This document shows, piece by piece, positions 1 to 8,786 of a stretch of 60,522 nt of DNA. Where the stretch lies: assembly GCA_017962825.1 (NCBI GenBank), contig JAGCUO010000196.1:1-60522 (forward strand), in the 5' to 3' direction. The translations under genes and the position numbers were made by a program. Position 1 is the first letter of the stretch. Each line of letters begins with the position of its first letter. A model generated the notes under the pieces. The model did not search any database, had not been told where the DNA came from, and was given only the letters and a program-made list of their open reading frames with translations. This DNA comes from Lachnospiraceae bacterium (lineage in GTDB: Bacteria > Bacillota > Clostridia > Lachnospirales > Lachnospiraceae).

Positions 1-33
1 GGGTGACAAAAATGATACGTCCCCACTGTCACC
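1..33. repeat. Partial REP-like palindrome (window edge)
   Basis: The sequence carries GGTGACA and, inverted, CGTCCCCACTGTCACC. These are the same terminal blocks as in the palindromes at 41693-41760 and 47255-47355. It is probably one arm or a short member of that family, cut by the window edge. Confidence 0.55.
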
Positions 34-35
34 AC

Positions 36-64
36 TTGACAACATCCCTTGCAGGGTATACATT
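36..64 (+). promoter_or_regulatory. Sigma-A type promoter of the rimP-nusA-infB operon
   Basis: A perfect -35 TTGACA (36-41), a 17-bp spacer and a -10 TACATT (59-64; TATACA at 57-62 is an alternative) lie just upstream of the leader hairpin and rimP. Confidence 0.75.
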
Positions 65-80
65 ATGTTAAGTATTTGAT

Positions 81-108
81 GTAAGAGTGGCCACGCGGCC
101 ACTCTTAC
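81..108 (+). promoter_or_regulatory. rimP leader hairpin
   Basis: A perfect 12-bp stem (GTAAGAGTGGCC, 81-92, with GGCCACTCTTAC, 97-108) closes an ACGC loop and is followed by a T-rich stretch (TTGTTTGTT). It sits between the promoter and the rimP ribosome binding site. Its terminator-like form fits attenuation or mRNA stabilisation of a NusA-encoding operon; the function is inferred. Confidence 0.6.
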
Positions 109-129
109 TTGTTTGTTGGGAGGGTGCTT

Positions 130-627
130 ATGGGCAGAGCCGAACAGATAGCTAAAAAAGCTGAAGAGCTCCTCGTTCCCGTAACCGAAAGCTATGGCGT
201 ATCGGTTTACGATGTCGAATATGTCACGGAGAATAATGAAAAGTATCTTCGTGCATACATCGATAAGGAAGGCGGAGTGACCATCGATGACTGCGAAAAC
301 GTCAGTCGCGCATTTGAAACAAAACTGGATGAATCCGGACTGATCGATGAACAGTACATTCTGGAAGTGTCAAGTCCCGGGCTTGGAAGAACACTTTCGA
401 AGGACAGACATCTGGAAAAATCGATCGGGCAGTCTGTTGAGATCTCCTTCTACAAACAAATGGTGATCCGTGAGGATGAGACCAGTTCCATCAAATCCAA
501 ATCCATCGCAGGCATCCTTAAAGCCTTCGACAAGGATACAGTCACCATAGAAGATACTGAAACAGAAAATATATCGGTCTGGCAGCGTAATGACATCGCG
601 CAGATCAAGCTGTCTTTGGATTTTTAA
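130..627 (+). CDS. rimP: Ribosome maturation factor RimP
   Basis: Cytoplasmic 165-residue protein needed for 30S subunit maturation. The family signature SPGL(G/D)R is at residues 82-87 (SSPGLGRTLS), with the N-terminal alpha/beta domain before it and the SH3-like C-terminal domain after it. Length is typical. The reading frame is open from a TTG at 109, but the ATG at 130 is preferred because GGGAGG lies just upstream and the product then begins MGRAEQ. It is the first gene of the rimP-nusA-rnpM-L7Ae-infB-rbfA-nrnA-truB-ribF operon, behind a clear promoter and leader hairpin. Confidence 0.93.
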   Translation: MGRAEQIAKKAEELLVPVTESYGVSVYDVEYVTENNEKYLRAYIDKEGGVTIDDCENVSRAFETKLDESGLIDEQYILEVSSPGLGRTLSKDRHLEKSIGQSVEISFYKQMVIREDETSSIKSKSIAGILKAFDKDTVTIEDTETENISVWQRNDIAQIKLSLDF

Positions 628-655
628 TCACAGAAAGGGAAAAGGGAAAAACAAA

Positions 656-1819
656 ATGAACAGCGAACTTATTGAGAGTCTTAATCTGCTTGCAAAGGAA
701 AAAGGCATAGACAGAGAAGCAATCTTCGATGCTATCGAGAATGCTCTTGTTGCAGGTTGCCGTAATCTGTATGGCAGAAATGAGAACATCAAGAACATAC
801 GTGCAGAGGTCAATCGTGAGACCGGCGATCACCGCATCTATGCGGAGAAGACCGTTGTCGAGACCGCTGATGATGTTATGGACCCTCTTGAGGATATTTC
901 TCTTGAAGATGCTCAGGCAATTGCGCCCGATGCACAGATCGGAGACGTTGTACAGGTTGATATCAAGTCCGAGGAACTTACCCGTATCGCAGCAATGAGT
1001 GCTAAGAACGTCATTCTCCAGAAGATCCGTGAGGAGGAGAGACATGCGGTATTTGATCAGTTCTCAGGCAGAAGAAAGAATGTAGTTACCGGAACCGTAA
1101 ATCATTACGTAGGAGGCAATGTAAGCCTTAACCTCGGCAAGGCAGACGGTATCCTTGCAGAGTCTGAGATGATCCCCGGTGAGAAATATCAGAACGGAGA
1201 CAGACTTAAGGTATACGTACTTGATGTTAAGTCCACTCCCAAGGGACCCCGTATCAGCGTAAGCCGTACTCATCCCGAGCTTGTAAGATGCCTCTTCGAA
1301 AATGAAGTAACCGAGATCTCAGACGGTATCGTAGAGATCAGAAGCATTGCACGTGAGCCCGGCAGCCGTTCCAAGATCGCCGTATGGAGCAACAACCCCG
1401 ACGTCGATCCCGTAGGCGCGTGCGTCGGTATGAACGGAGACAGAGTAGGCGCTGTAGTAAGCGAGCTCAATGACGAGAAGATCGACATCGTATGCTGGGA
1501 TGACAACCCCGGAAACCTTGTTCAGAATGCACTTTCACCCGCTTCCGTAAATGCGGTATTTGCAGATCCCTATGAGAAGACCGCTAAGGTAGTAGTTCCC
1601 GATGACCAGCTTTCTCTTGCCATCGGAAAAGAGGGACAGAATGCACGTCTTGCAGCACGTCTTACCGGCTACAAGATCGATATCAAATCAGAGTCACAGG
1701 CTAAGGACGCTCCCGGATTCCGTTATGAGGATTACGAGTATTCGGATGATGAGGAAGAAACATTCGATGAGAGCGTTGAAGCTGTAGACGAAACTTCCGA
1801 AGGGGAAGCAGAGGAATAA
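656..1819 (+). CDS. nusA: Transcription termination/antitermination factor NusA
   Basis: RNA polymerase-binding elongation factor that modulates pausing, termination and antitermination. The 387-residue product has the N-terminal polymerase-binding domain (about 1-130), an S1 RNA-binding domain from about residue 143, KH1 with GMNG near 258 and KH2 with GKEGQN near 324, then a short acidic tail. The frame extends upstream to 590, overlapping rimP, but ATG 656 follows a purine-rich AAAGGGA stretch and gives the normal NusA start [10 protein letters not shown]. The stop codon shares its last A with the ATG of rnpM, so the two are probably translationally coupled. Confidence 0.95.
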   Translation: MNSELIESLNLLAKEKGIDREAIFDAIENALVAGCRNLYGRNENIKNIRAEVNRETGDHRIYAEKTVVETADDVMDPLEDISLEDAQAIAPDAQIGDVVQVDIKSEELTRIAAMSAKNVILQKIREEERHAVFDQFSGRRKNVVTGTVNHYVGGNVSLNLGKADGILAESEMIPGEKYQNGDRLKVYVLDVKSTPKGPRISVSRTHPELVRCLFENEVTEISDGIVEIRSIAREPGSRSKIAVWSNNPDVDPVGACVGMNGDRVGAVVSELNDEKIDIVCWDDNPGNLVQNALSPASVNAVFADPYEKTAKVVVPDDQLSLAIGKEGQNARLAARLTGYKIDIKSESQAKDAPGFRYEDYEYSDDEEETFDESVEAVDETSEGEAEE

Positions 1820-2091
1820 TGGCATCCGAAGTATCAAGAACTTGCATCGGCTGTGGAGAAGTTCACGACAAGAAGACCATGATCAGGATCGTAAAAGATC
1901 CAAAGGGCATGATCGGGGTAGATGAGAGCGGACGTGCAAACGGCCGCGGGGCATATATATGCCTGAATGAAGAATGCCTTGAGAAAGCCGTCAAAAAGCA
2001 GGGCCTTAACAGGGCTTTTAAGATGCAGGTTTCGAGGGATACCGTTTCGGAAGTATCCGAATATATCAGAAAAAAACTGGCGGAAAGCTGA
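1819..2091 (+). CDS. rnpM: YlxR/RnpM family RNA-binding protein (DUF448)
   Basis: Small 90-residue basic protein. In Bacillus subtilis this family binds RNase P RNA and modulates its activity. The family motif CIGCGEVHDKK is near the N-terminus and GRGAYIC near residue 45, where conserved Cys and Arg residues are seen. It overlaps the nusA stop by one base (TAATG), the usual arrangement in Firmicutes. Its TGA stop is followed, in the same frame, by the L7Ae-like gene. Confidence 0.88.
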   Translation: MASEVSRTCIGCGEVHDKKTMIRIVKDPKGMIGVDESGRANGRGAYICLNEECLEKAVKKQGLNRAFKMQVSRDTVSEVSEYIRKKLAES

Positions 2092-2106
2092 CCGCCGGGA
2101 GGAGTT

Positions 2107-2430
2107 ATTACGCAGGACAAAGTATTATCACTTCTTGGAATCGCACAAAAGAGCGGAAACATTGCCGGCGGTGAAACGCAGGTTCTCGAAAGCATTCGGG
2201 ACGGAACGGCAATGTGTGTTGTGATAGCAGAAGATGCTTCCGACGGTTCGAAGAAAATGTATACGGATAAATGTAAATACTACGAAGTTCCGTATGCATA
2301 TTATTCCGACAGGGAACATTTAGGAAGAGCTGTGGGAAAAGATCTGCGAAGTGCTCTTGCGGTAAAAGATGAAGGATTGTGTCGTGCGATAATGAAGGCG
2401 GCACCTGAGCTTTTTGAGGAGGAATGTTAA
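2107..2430 (+). CDS. L7Ae/YlxQ-family ribosomal-type protein, non-canonical start
   Basis: Kink-turn RNA-binding protein of the L7Ae/L30e fold (YlxQ type), 107 residues if started at ATT 2107. The frame from there reads TQDKVLSLLGIAQKSGNIAGG, the expected N-terminus of the family, and ends FEEEC just before infB. There is no ATG, GTG or TTG in frame between the rnpM stop (2091) and ATG 2212. Starting at 2212 would delete about 35 residues of the core fold. A strong GGGAGGAG (2097-2104) points at ATT 2107 or ACG 2110. The function is known only by family; the start codon choice is inference. Confidence 0.78.
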   Translation: MTQDKVLSLLGIAQKSGNIAGGETQVLESIRDGTAMCVVIAEDASDGSKKMYTDKCKYYEVPYAYYSDREHLGRAVGKDLRSALAVKDEGLCRAIMKAAPELFEEEC

Positions 2431-2433
2431 TTA

Positions 2434-5400
2434 ATGGCAAAACCCAGATTACATGAAATAGCAAAGGAATTAGGCATTAAAAGCAGTGATGTTGTTGCTG
2501 CTGCCATTGAGATGGGAATGGAAGTAAAGTCCCATCAGAGTTCGGTTTCGGAGGAAGAAGCCGATAAGCTCAGAGCCAGGTTCGGAGCAAAAAATACGGT
2601 AAAGGCTGAAGCATCATCCAAGCCCGCTCCTGCAGAGAGCAAGGAAGAGAAAAAGCCCGCCGATTCTAATAATACTGCTTCCGAGAAGAAGCACGAATCT
2701 AAGCCCGCACAGGGTGCAGGCGATTCTTCTCAGCCCAGAAAGAAGATCATTATCGTCAACAATAAGAACGGTAAGCCTCAGGGACAGAGCACTCCCAATC
2801 AGCCTGCCAAGGCATATACCGGACAGACTGCCAACCAGAGACCGAATGCAGGCGGATATAACCAGTCCAGACCCGGACAGGTAAACAATCGCCCCGGTGT
2901 TCAGTCCGGAAGACCCGAAGTCAGAAGGATCATCAAGCCTCTGACCGCTCCTTCGGATACTCCTTCGGTAAATATGGTTCAGGATCCCAGAACTGTTCAG
3001 AATCCCAGAAAGCCTAAGCCTGAGGTTAATGAACAGCCCAAAGAGAAGGTTCAGGAGCATACGGCTCCCGCAGCTCCTCATACTCCCGAAGTAAAGGCCG
3101 AGAACAAGCCCGCACCTCAGGAGAACAATCGTCCCGCAAATAATGATCAGAACAAAAATCAGGGTAACAGAGATGCTAACCGTTCCATCAGCATCAACGA
3201 CAGACCCGGACAGCGTTCAAAAGGCGGATATCGCGGAGGAAACGGATATGGCCAGAACAACTCGGAAAAAGGCCAGAACGGCGGGAATTTCAGGCAGAAT
3301 CAGACAGGGCGCACGAACAATTTCCAGGGCGCGCAAAACCCTCAGAAGGGCGGTTTTAATACTGGAGCTCCTGGCAGGGGCTTTGCTGGTGGCGCTGGAA
3401 ATCAGAGACCAAATGGCAGACCGGGAGCCGGATTTGGAAACGGCAAAGGTGCTGGCGGAGGTAAGATCTTTACCTCAGACGGTCCTACATCGAACAAGGG
3501 CGGCCGCGACGCAAGACGCAGAAACGAAGAAAGAAACAGCAAACACAAGGATATAAATTATAACGAGGAAGAACTGTCAAGAAGCAAGAAGGCAGGACGT
3601 TTTATTAAGCCCGAGAAAAAGGTGGAAGAGGTGGTTGAGGAACAGATCAAGGTTATCACTCTTCCCGATACCATCACCATCGGAGATCTTGCTTCCAAGA
3701 TGAAGATGAAGGCTTCCGATATCATCAAGAAGCTTTTCCTCACCGGTAAGATCGTTACCGTTAACCAGGAGATCTCATACGAAGATGCCGAGAACATCGC
3801 CATGGAGTATGAAATCCTCTGTGAGCATGAGGTTAAGATCAACGTCATCGAAGAGCTTCTTAAAGAGGATGAGGAAGATACCAGCAAGATGCAGGAGAGA
3901 CCTCCCGTTGTCTGTGTAATGGGTCACGTTGACCACGGTAAGACATCACTCCTCGATGCTATCAGAAAGACTCATGTAACCCAGCGCGAGGCCGGCGGTA
4001 TCACCCAGGCCATCGGTGCATATACCGTAGATGTAAAGGGCAAGTCCATTACTTTCCTTGACACTCCCGGACATGAAGCATTCACCGCAATGCGTATGCG
4101 TGGTGCTAATTCCACCGATATCGCGATCCTTGTTGTCGCAGCGGATGACGGCGTAATGCCCCAGACCGTTGAGGCTATTAACCATGCAAAGGCAGCAGGA
4201 GTAGAGATCATTGTTGCAGTCAACAAGATCGATAAGCCCTCTGCAAATATCGACAGAGTAAAGCAGGAGCTTTCGGAGTACGAACTCATCTCAGAGGATT
4301 GGGGCGGATCAACCGTATTTGCTCCCGTATCCGCTAAGACCGGTGACGGACTCGACAACCTGCTTGATATGATCCTTCTTACCGCAGATGTACTTGAGCT
4401 CAAGGCAGATCCCGACAGAAAAGCAAGAGGTGTCGTTATCGAGGCACAGCTTGATAAGGGAAGAGGACCTGTTGCCACCGTTCTTGTACAGAAGGGTACT
4501 CTCCATATCGGAGATTTCGTATCCGCAGGTGCAGCTCACGGTAAGGTAAGAGCAATGATCAACGATAAGGGTGAGAATGTTAAGACCGCAGGTCCTTCAA
4601 CTCCCGTTGAGATCCTTGGCTTAAGTTCGGTACCCGAAGCAGGTGAGGTATTCCTTGCACATGCATCCGATAAGGAAGCTAAGTCCTATGCAGATACCTA
4701 TACCGCAGAGAACAAGAAACAGAAGCTTGCAGAGACTCAGGGACGTATGAGCCTTGAAGATCTCTTCTCCAAGATCAAGGAAGAGAACCTCAAGGAACTT
4801 GATATCATCATCAAGGCAGATGTACAGGGTTCAGTTGAGGCTCTTAAGGAGTCACTCCTCAAGCTTTCCAATGAAGAAGTTGTTGTTAAGGTCATCCACA
4901 GTGGCGTCGGTGCCATCAATGAATCCGATGTCAGCCTTGCAGGTGCATCAAATGCCATCATTATCGGATTCAACGTTAAGCCCGACAGCGCAGCCGGAGA
5001 TAAGGCTGAGCAGGAGAACGTTGACGTCAGATGCTACGATGTCATTTATAAGGCAATCGAGGATGTTGAGCGTGCTATGAAGGGAATGCTCGATCCCGTA
5101 TTCGAAGAGAAGATCCTCGGACATGCGGAGATCAGACAGATCTTCAAGGCATCCGCTATCGGAAACATTGCAGGTTCCTATGTGCTCGACGGTATCATGC
5201 AGAGAGGCGCAAAGGTTCGTATTACCAGAGGAGAGGACACTGTTTACGAAGGAGTTCTTTCATCACTCAAGAGATTCAAGGATGACGTCAAGGAAGTTAA
5301 AGAAGGTTTCGAATGCGGACTTGTATTTGACGGTTTCGATGCCATCAAGGAAGAAGATCGCGTAGAGGCCTACATTATGGTAGAGGTTCCCAGAACGTGA
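2434..5400 (+). CDS. infB: Translation initiation factor IF-2
   Basis: GTPase that places initiator tRNA on the 30S subunit and promotes subunit joining. The 988-residue protein has a short IF2-N helix domain (1-50), a long Asn/Gly/Pro/Gln-rich low-complexity linker (about 55-370), a second IF2-N domain (about 405-460), then the G domain with GHVDHGKT at 497-504, DTPGH near 543 and NKID near 597, and domains II-IV. The long disordered linker is common in Clostridia but is large here. The stop overlaps the GTG start of rbfA by four bases. Confidence 0.97.
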   Translation: MAKPRLHEIAKELGIKSSDVVAAAIEMGMEVKSHQSSVSEEEADKLRARFGAKNTVKAEASSKPAPAESKEEKKPADSNNTASEKKHESKPAQGAGDSSQPRKKIIIVNNKNGKPQGQSTPNQPAKAYTGQTANQRPNAGGYNQSRPGQVNNRPGVQSGRPEVRRIIKPLTAPSDTPSVNMVQDPRTVQNPRKPKPEVNEQPKEKVQEHTAPAAPHTPEVKAENKPAPQENNRPANNDQNKNQGNRDANRSISINDRPGQRSKGGYRGGNGYGQNNSEKGQNGGNFRQNQTGRTNNFQGAQNPQKGGFNTGAPGRGFAGGAGNQRPNGRPGAGFGNGKGAGGGKIFTSDGPTSNKGGRDARRRNEERNSKHKDINYNEEELSRSKKAGRFIKPEKKVEEVVEEQIKVITLPDTITIGDLASKMKMKASDIIKKLFLTGKIVTVNQEISYEDAENIAMEYEILCEHEVKINVIEELLKEDEEDTSKMQERPPVVCVMGHVDHGKTSLLDAIRKTHVTQREAGGITQAIGAYTVDVKGKSITFLDTPGHEAFTAMRMRGANSTDIAILVVAADDGVMPQTVEAINHAKAAGVEIIVAVNKIDKPSANIDRVKQELSEYELISEDWGGSTVFAPVSAKTGDGLDNLLDMILLTADVLELKADPDRKARGVVIEAQLDKGRGPVATVLVQKGTLHIGDFVSAGAAHGKVRAMINDKGENVKTAGPSTPVEILGLSSVPEAGEVFLAHASDKEAKSYADTYTAENKKQKLAETQGRMSLEDLFSKIKEENLKELDIIIKADVQGSVEALKESLLKLSNEEVVVKVIHSGVGAINESDVSLAGASNAIIIGFNVKPDSAAGDKAEQENVDVRCYDVIYKAIEDVERAMKGMLDPVFEEKILGHAEIRQIFKASAIGNIAGSYVLDGIMQRGAKVRITRGEDTVYEGVLSSLKRFKDDVKEVKEGFECGLVFDGFDAIKEEDRVEAYIMVEVPRT

Positions 5401-5786
5401 GAAAAAACAGTATAAAAAATATAAGACTTAATTCCGAAGTTCAGAAGGAACTTGCGTCCATCATTCGTGATGTTAAGGATCCCAGGGTCAGTCCCTGGAC
5501 CAGCATCATCGATGTTTACGTAGCTCCCGACCTTAAGACCTGCAAGGTATGGATATCCGTTCTCGGCTCAGATGAGGACAGAGACAATACCATCAAAGGT
5601 CTTGAGTCAGCTTCGGGTTACATCAGACATGAACTTGCCATGCGTATGAATATGAGAAACACTCCGCTTCTTACATTCATATCCGATTCTACCGTTGAAT
5701 ACGGTGTCGATATGATCCACAAGATCGATGAGATCATTGCGGATGATGAAGCAAGACATGTGGACGACGGTGAGGAAGAAGAGTAA
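5397..5786 (+). CDS. rbfA: Ribosome-binding factor A
   Basis: Late 16S rRNA/30S maturation factor, 129 residues, KH-like fold. The segment [22 protein letters not shown] is split here as [11 protein letters not shown] and DVKDPR, both typical for RbfA, and a Glu/Asp-rich tail follows. It starts with GTG in a GTGA overlap with infB, so translation is probably coupled. Operon order infB-rbfA-nrnA-truB is the usual one. Confidence 0.94.
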   Translation: MRKNSIKNIRLNSEVQKELASIIRDVKDPRVSPWTSIIDVYVAPDLKTCKVWISVLGSDEDRDNTIKGLESASGYIRHELAMRMNMRNTPLLTFISDSTVEYGVDMIHKIDEIIADDEARHVDDGEEEE

Positions 5787-5814
5787 GTTCTCACCCAAAT
5801 AGAGGTTTTGTTTA

Positions 5815-6798
5815 ATGCTTGATATTTTAAAAGAATGTAAAGGCGCCAAGAGAATAGGCATCAGCGGTCACATCAGACCAGACGGCGATGCCATTTCTTC
5901 ATGCCTTGCTCTCAGACAGTATCTGCTTAATGCAATGCCGGAAATAACCGCCGATGTTTATCTCGAAAATCCCATCCCCACAATTTTTAACGGAGAGATA
6001 GGGTATTCCGAGATCAGGAGAGAATTTCCCGATGCGGATCCTTATGATGTTTATTTCGTACTGGACTGCAGCAGGGAAAGACTCGGTGAGCCCGGTAAGT
6101 ATTTTGATGCTGCCATTAAGAAGATCAATATCGATCATCATGAGAGTAATAAAACGGGTGCGTGTGACCTCAATGTGATAGATCCCGACATCAGTTCCAC
6201 CTGCGAACTTCTTTATACACTTTTTGATAAGAAGTATGTTGATGTGGAAGTTGCAAAATGTATCTATACCGGAATGGTAACGGATACCGGTGTTTTCCAG
6301 TACTCATGCACTTCTCCCGATACCATGAGGAGAGCTGCGGAGCTTATGGAATATGGTTTTGATTTTCCCGCACTTATCCAGAGATGCTTCTACGAGAAGA
6401 CTTATCTTCAGTCGCAGATTCTCGGAAGATGTCTCATGGAAAGTGTCAGATTCATGGATGACAGATGCGTCGTCAGCTGGCTCGATAAGAGAACCCAGGA
6501 TTTCTACGGCGTAGTGAGTAAGGATTTTGAGGGCATCGTATCCCAGCTCAGGAATATCAGGGGCGCAGAGGTTTCCATCTTCATGTACGAAGTTGCAAAC
6601 CAGGAGTACAAGGTATCTTTAAGATCATCCGAGAAAGTAAATGTTGCAAAGATAGCCGAGAAATTCGGCGGCGGAGGTCATGCGAGAGCAGCCGGATGCA
6701 ACATGAGCGGAAATGTATATGATTGTGTAAACAATCTTTCCAAATATATCGAAAAGCAGCTTGATGCTTCCCCAGAAGGAGAAGAGCAGGATGCCTGA
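5815..6798 (+). CDS. nrnA: DHH-family phosphoesterase, NrnA type (oligoribonuclease / pAp phosphatase)
   Basis: Degrades 2-5 nt RNA fragments and, in characterised homologues, dephosphorylates pAp. The 327-residue protein has the DHH metal motifs HIRPDGDA near residue 19, DCS near 90, IDHH near 106 and VTDTG near 156, and the DHHA1 substrate-binding motif GGGGHARAAG near 285. It lies 28 bp after rbfA, as in many Firmicutes. No close sign of regulation of its own. Confidence 0.9.
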   Translation: MLDILKECKGAKRIGISGHIRPDGDAISSCLALRQYLLNAMPEITADVYLENPIPTIFNGEIGYSEIRREFPDADPYDVYFVLDCSRERLGEPGKYFDAAIKKINIDHHESNKTGACDLNVIDPDISSTCELLYTLFDKKYVDVEVAKCIYTGMVTDTGVFQYSCTSPDTMRRAAELMEYGFDFPALIQRCFYEKTYLQSQILGRCLMESVRFMDDRCVVSWLDKRTQDFYGVVSKDFEGIVSQLRNIRGAEVSIFMYEVANQEYKVSLRSSEKVNVAKIAEKFGGGGHARAAGCNMSGNVYDCVNNLSKYIEKQLDASPEGEEQDA

Positions 6799-7732
6799 TT
6801 CGGGAATAAACGGAATACTTAACATATCAAAGGAGGCGGGATACACCTCCTTTGATGTTGTAGCGGTTGTTCGCGGAGTTTACAGACAGAAGAAAAGCGG
6901 ACACACCGGAACCCTTGATCCTATGGCTACGGGTGTTCTTCCCGTTGCGCTTGGTAAGGCTACCAAGGTCTGCGGCATGATCACCGACTGGGATAAGGAA
7001 TATATCGCAGAGCTTCTCCTGGGTAAGACTACGGATACCCTGGATATCACGGGAGAAGTAACCGGCGGAGATGCAGATGCCGTAAACGGGCTTACAGAGT
7101 CCCGTATAAGGGATGCAGTTAATCGTTACACAGGCGAGATAGATCAGATACCGCCCATGTATTCGGCACTGAAAAAAGACGGAAGAAGACTCTATGACAT
7201 CGCAAGAAGCGGTCAGGTAGTCGAAAGAGAATCGAGAAATGTTACGATACATAATATCGAGGTTCTGGATATCTCACTTCCCGTCGTTAAGATAAAAGTA
7301 CTCTGCTCAAAGGGAACTTATATAAGAACCCTTTGCGACGATATCGGAAGAGATCTGGGATGCGGCGGATGTATGCAGTCCCTTGTAAGAAGCAAGGTCG
7401 GTCCCTTTACTCTGGATAACGCGGTAAGTCTTGATGACATAAGGCATCTGAGAGACGAAGGCAGAGAAAACGAACTCATGGATCATCTTATGAGTATCGA
7501 TACGGTATTTGAAGATCTTCCCGCTCTCACCGTAAAAACAGAAGCCGAGAAGAAACTGCAAAACGGAAACAAACTGGAATGCGGAGATTTCACTGATCCT
7601 TCGGGCTGCCTGGATAAGCCTTTGGGAAACGGTTCCGGGGAGTTCAGGATCTATCACAGTGACGGAACCTTTGCGGCCGTATATGCGCTCGACTCTGAGC
7701 AGAATATCCTTTCACCCCTTAAGATGTTTTGA
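6791..7732 (+). CDS. truB: tRNA pseudouridine(55) synthase TruB
   Basis: Makes pseudouridine 55 in the T-loop of tRNAs. Motif GHTGTLDPMATG places the catalytic Asp at about residue 43; the segment KGTYIRTL is further along and a PUA-like C-terminal region follows. ATG 6791 is favoured over the in-frame TTG 6761 and ATG 6764, because AAGGAG lies 11-12 bases upstream and the product then starts MPDSGINGIL. It overlaps the nrnA stop by 8 bases. Confidence 0.93.
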   Translation: MPDSGINGILNISKEAGYTSFDVVAVVRGVYRQKKSGHTGTLDPMATGVLPVALGKATKVCGMITDWDKEYIAELLLGKTTDTLDITGEVTGGDADAVNGLTESRIRDAVNRYTGEIDQIPPMYSALKKDGRRLYDIARSGQVVERESRNVTIHNIEVLDISLPVVKIKVLCSKGTYIRTLCDDIGRDLGCGGCMQSLVRSKVGPFTLDNAVSLDDIRHLRDEGRENELMDHLMSIDTVFEDLPALTVKTEAEKKLQNGNKLECGDFTDPSGCLDKPLGNGSGEFRIYHSDGTFAAVYALDSEQNILSPLKMF

Positions 7733-7734
7733 AT

Positions 7735-8679
7735 ATGGAAATAATATCCGGAACAAAAGATATATATATAAACGGTCCCTCATGCGTAGCGATCGGCAAA
7801 TTCGACGGCGTGCACATCGGCCATCAGTCCCTTTTGATGGAAATATCGCAGTACGCCAAAAGCCATGCGGATGAGGATTTTAAGTCCGTTGTTTTCACCT
7901 TCGATCCCGCACCGGAAACTTTCTTTGGCGGAGACGGCAGAGTCCTTACGACACCGGCGGAGAAACGTATTCTTTTTGAAAGGAAGGGTGTAGATATCCT
8001 TATCGAATATCCTTTTGACAAGAAGACCGCGGATACGGAGCCGCTGGATTTCTTAAATGACCTGATCGTGGGCAGGATAGGAGCCGTGATGATGGCTGCG
8101 GGCTCAGACCTTTCCTTCGGTAAAAAAGGACTGGGAAATGCGGATCTTTTAAAATCTTACGGCGTGGAAAACGGGATTTTCGTAAGGATCATAGACAAGC
8201 TTACGGTAAGTCTTGATAAAGAATATGAAGTCAGTTCGACTCTTATCAGGCAGATGATCTCCGAGGCTAAGATGGAGGAAGCGGAAGAGCTTCTTGGAAT
8301 TCCTTATTTTGTCTTCGGAAAAGTGGTTCACGGCAATCACATGGGTCATACCTTAGGATTTCCCACTGTTAATATCGTTCCGGAGGAAGATAAGCTGCTG
8401 CCGCCAAACGGTGTTTACACTTCGGATGTGATCATAGACGGGCGCAGGTATGCGGGCCTTACCAACATCGGAACCAAGCCCACCGTATCGGACCACGAGG
8501 TCAGGGGTGCCGAGACTTACATATATGATTTTGAAGGGGATGTGTACGGATGCGATGCGGAGATCTATCTGAAGCATTTCTGCAGACCCGAGACCAGATT
8601 CGAATCTCTGGATGCTCTTAAGGAAAGGCTGGCTGCGGATATAGAGCAGTATCGCCCCCAAAAGCATAAAATGGACTGA
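7735..8679 (+). CDS. ribF: Bifunctional riboflavin kinase / FAD synthetase
   Basis: Converts riboflavin to FMN and then FAD. N-terminal nucleotidyltransferase domain with AIGKFDGVHIGHQ near residue 15; C-terminal flavokinase domain with GFPTVNI near 207 and a YAGLTNIGTKPTV block. About 314 residues, normal for the family. Start is ATG 7735 (an in-frame TTG lies at 7729, overlapping the truB stop). It is the last gene of the operon; no FMN riboswitch is seen because it is expressed from the upstream promoter. Confidence 0.93.
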   Translation: MEIISGTKDIYINGPSCVAIGKFDGVHIGHQSLLMEISQYAKSHADEDFKSVVFTFDPAPETFFGGDGRVLTTPAEKRILFERKGVDILIEYPFDKKTADTEPLDFLNDLIVGRIGAVMMAAGSDLSFGKKGLGNADLLKSYGVENGIFVRIIDKLTVSLDKEYEVSSTLIRQMISEAKMEEAEELLGIPYFVFGKVVHGNHMGHTLGFPTVNIVPEEDKLLPPNGVYTSDVIIDGRRYAGLTNIGTKPTVSDHEVRGAETYIYDFEGDVYGCDAEIYLKHFCRPETRFESLDALKERLAADIEQYRPQKHKMD

Positions 8680-8696
8680 TTATCCCCTCGGATGCC

Positions 8697-8725
8697 TTGC
8701 AACCCCTGCGGCATTCTATTATAAT
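8697..8725 (+). promoter_or_regulatory. Promoter of the Na/Pi cotransporter gene
   Basis: TTGCAA (8697-8702), a 17-bp spacer and a consensus TATAAT (8720-8725), about 60 bp before the start codon at 8787. Confidence 0.7.
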
Positions 8726-8786
8726 CGAAAGCGTTCGAAGAGAGAAAAGAATACGTATTGTTTTTCGGAAACGAGAAGAGGAAGTA

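Noticed and set aside
605-1045. Minus-strand open frame opposite nusA
   Set aside because: Antisense shadow of a strongly conserved gene; composition follows the nusA codons.
2614-3081. Minus-strand 155-codon frame opposite infB
   Set aside because: Ser/Arg/Leu-rich product arises from the low-complexity linker of IF-2 on the other strand.
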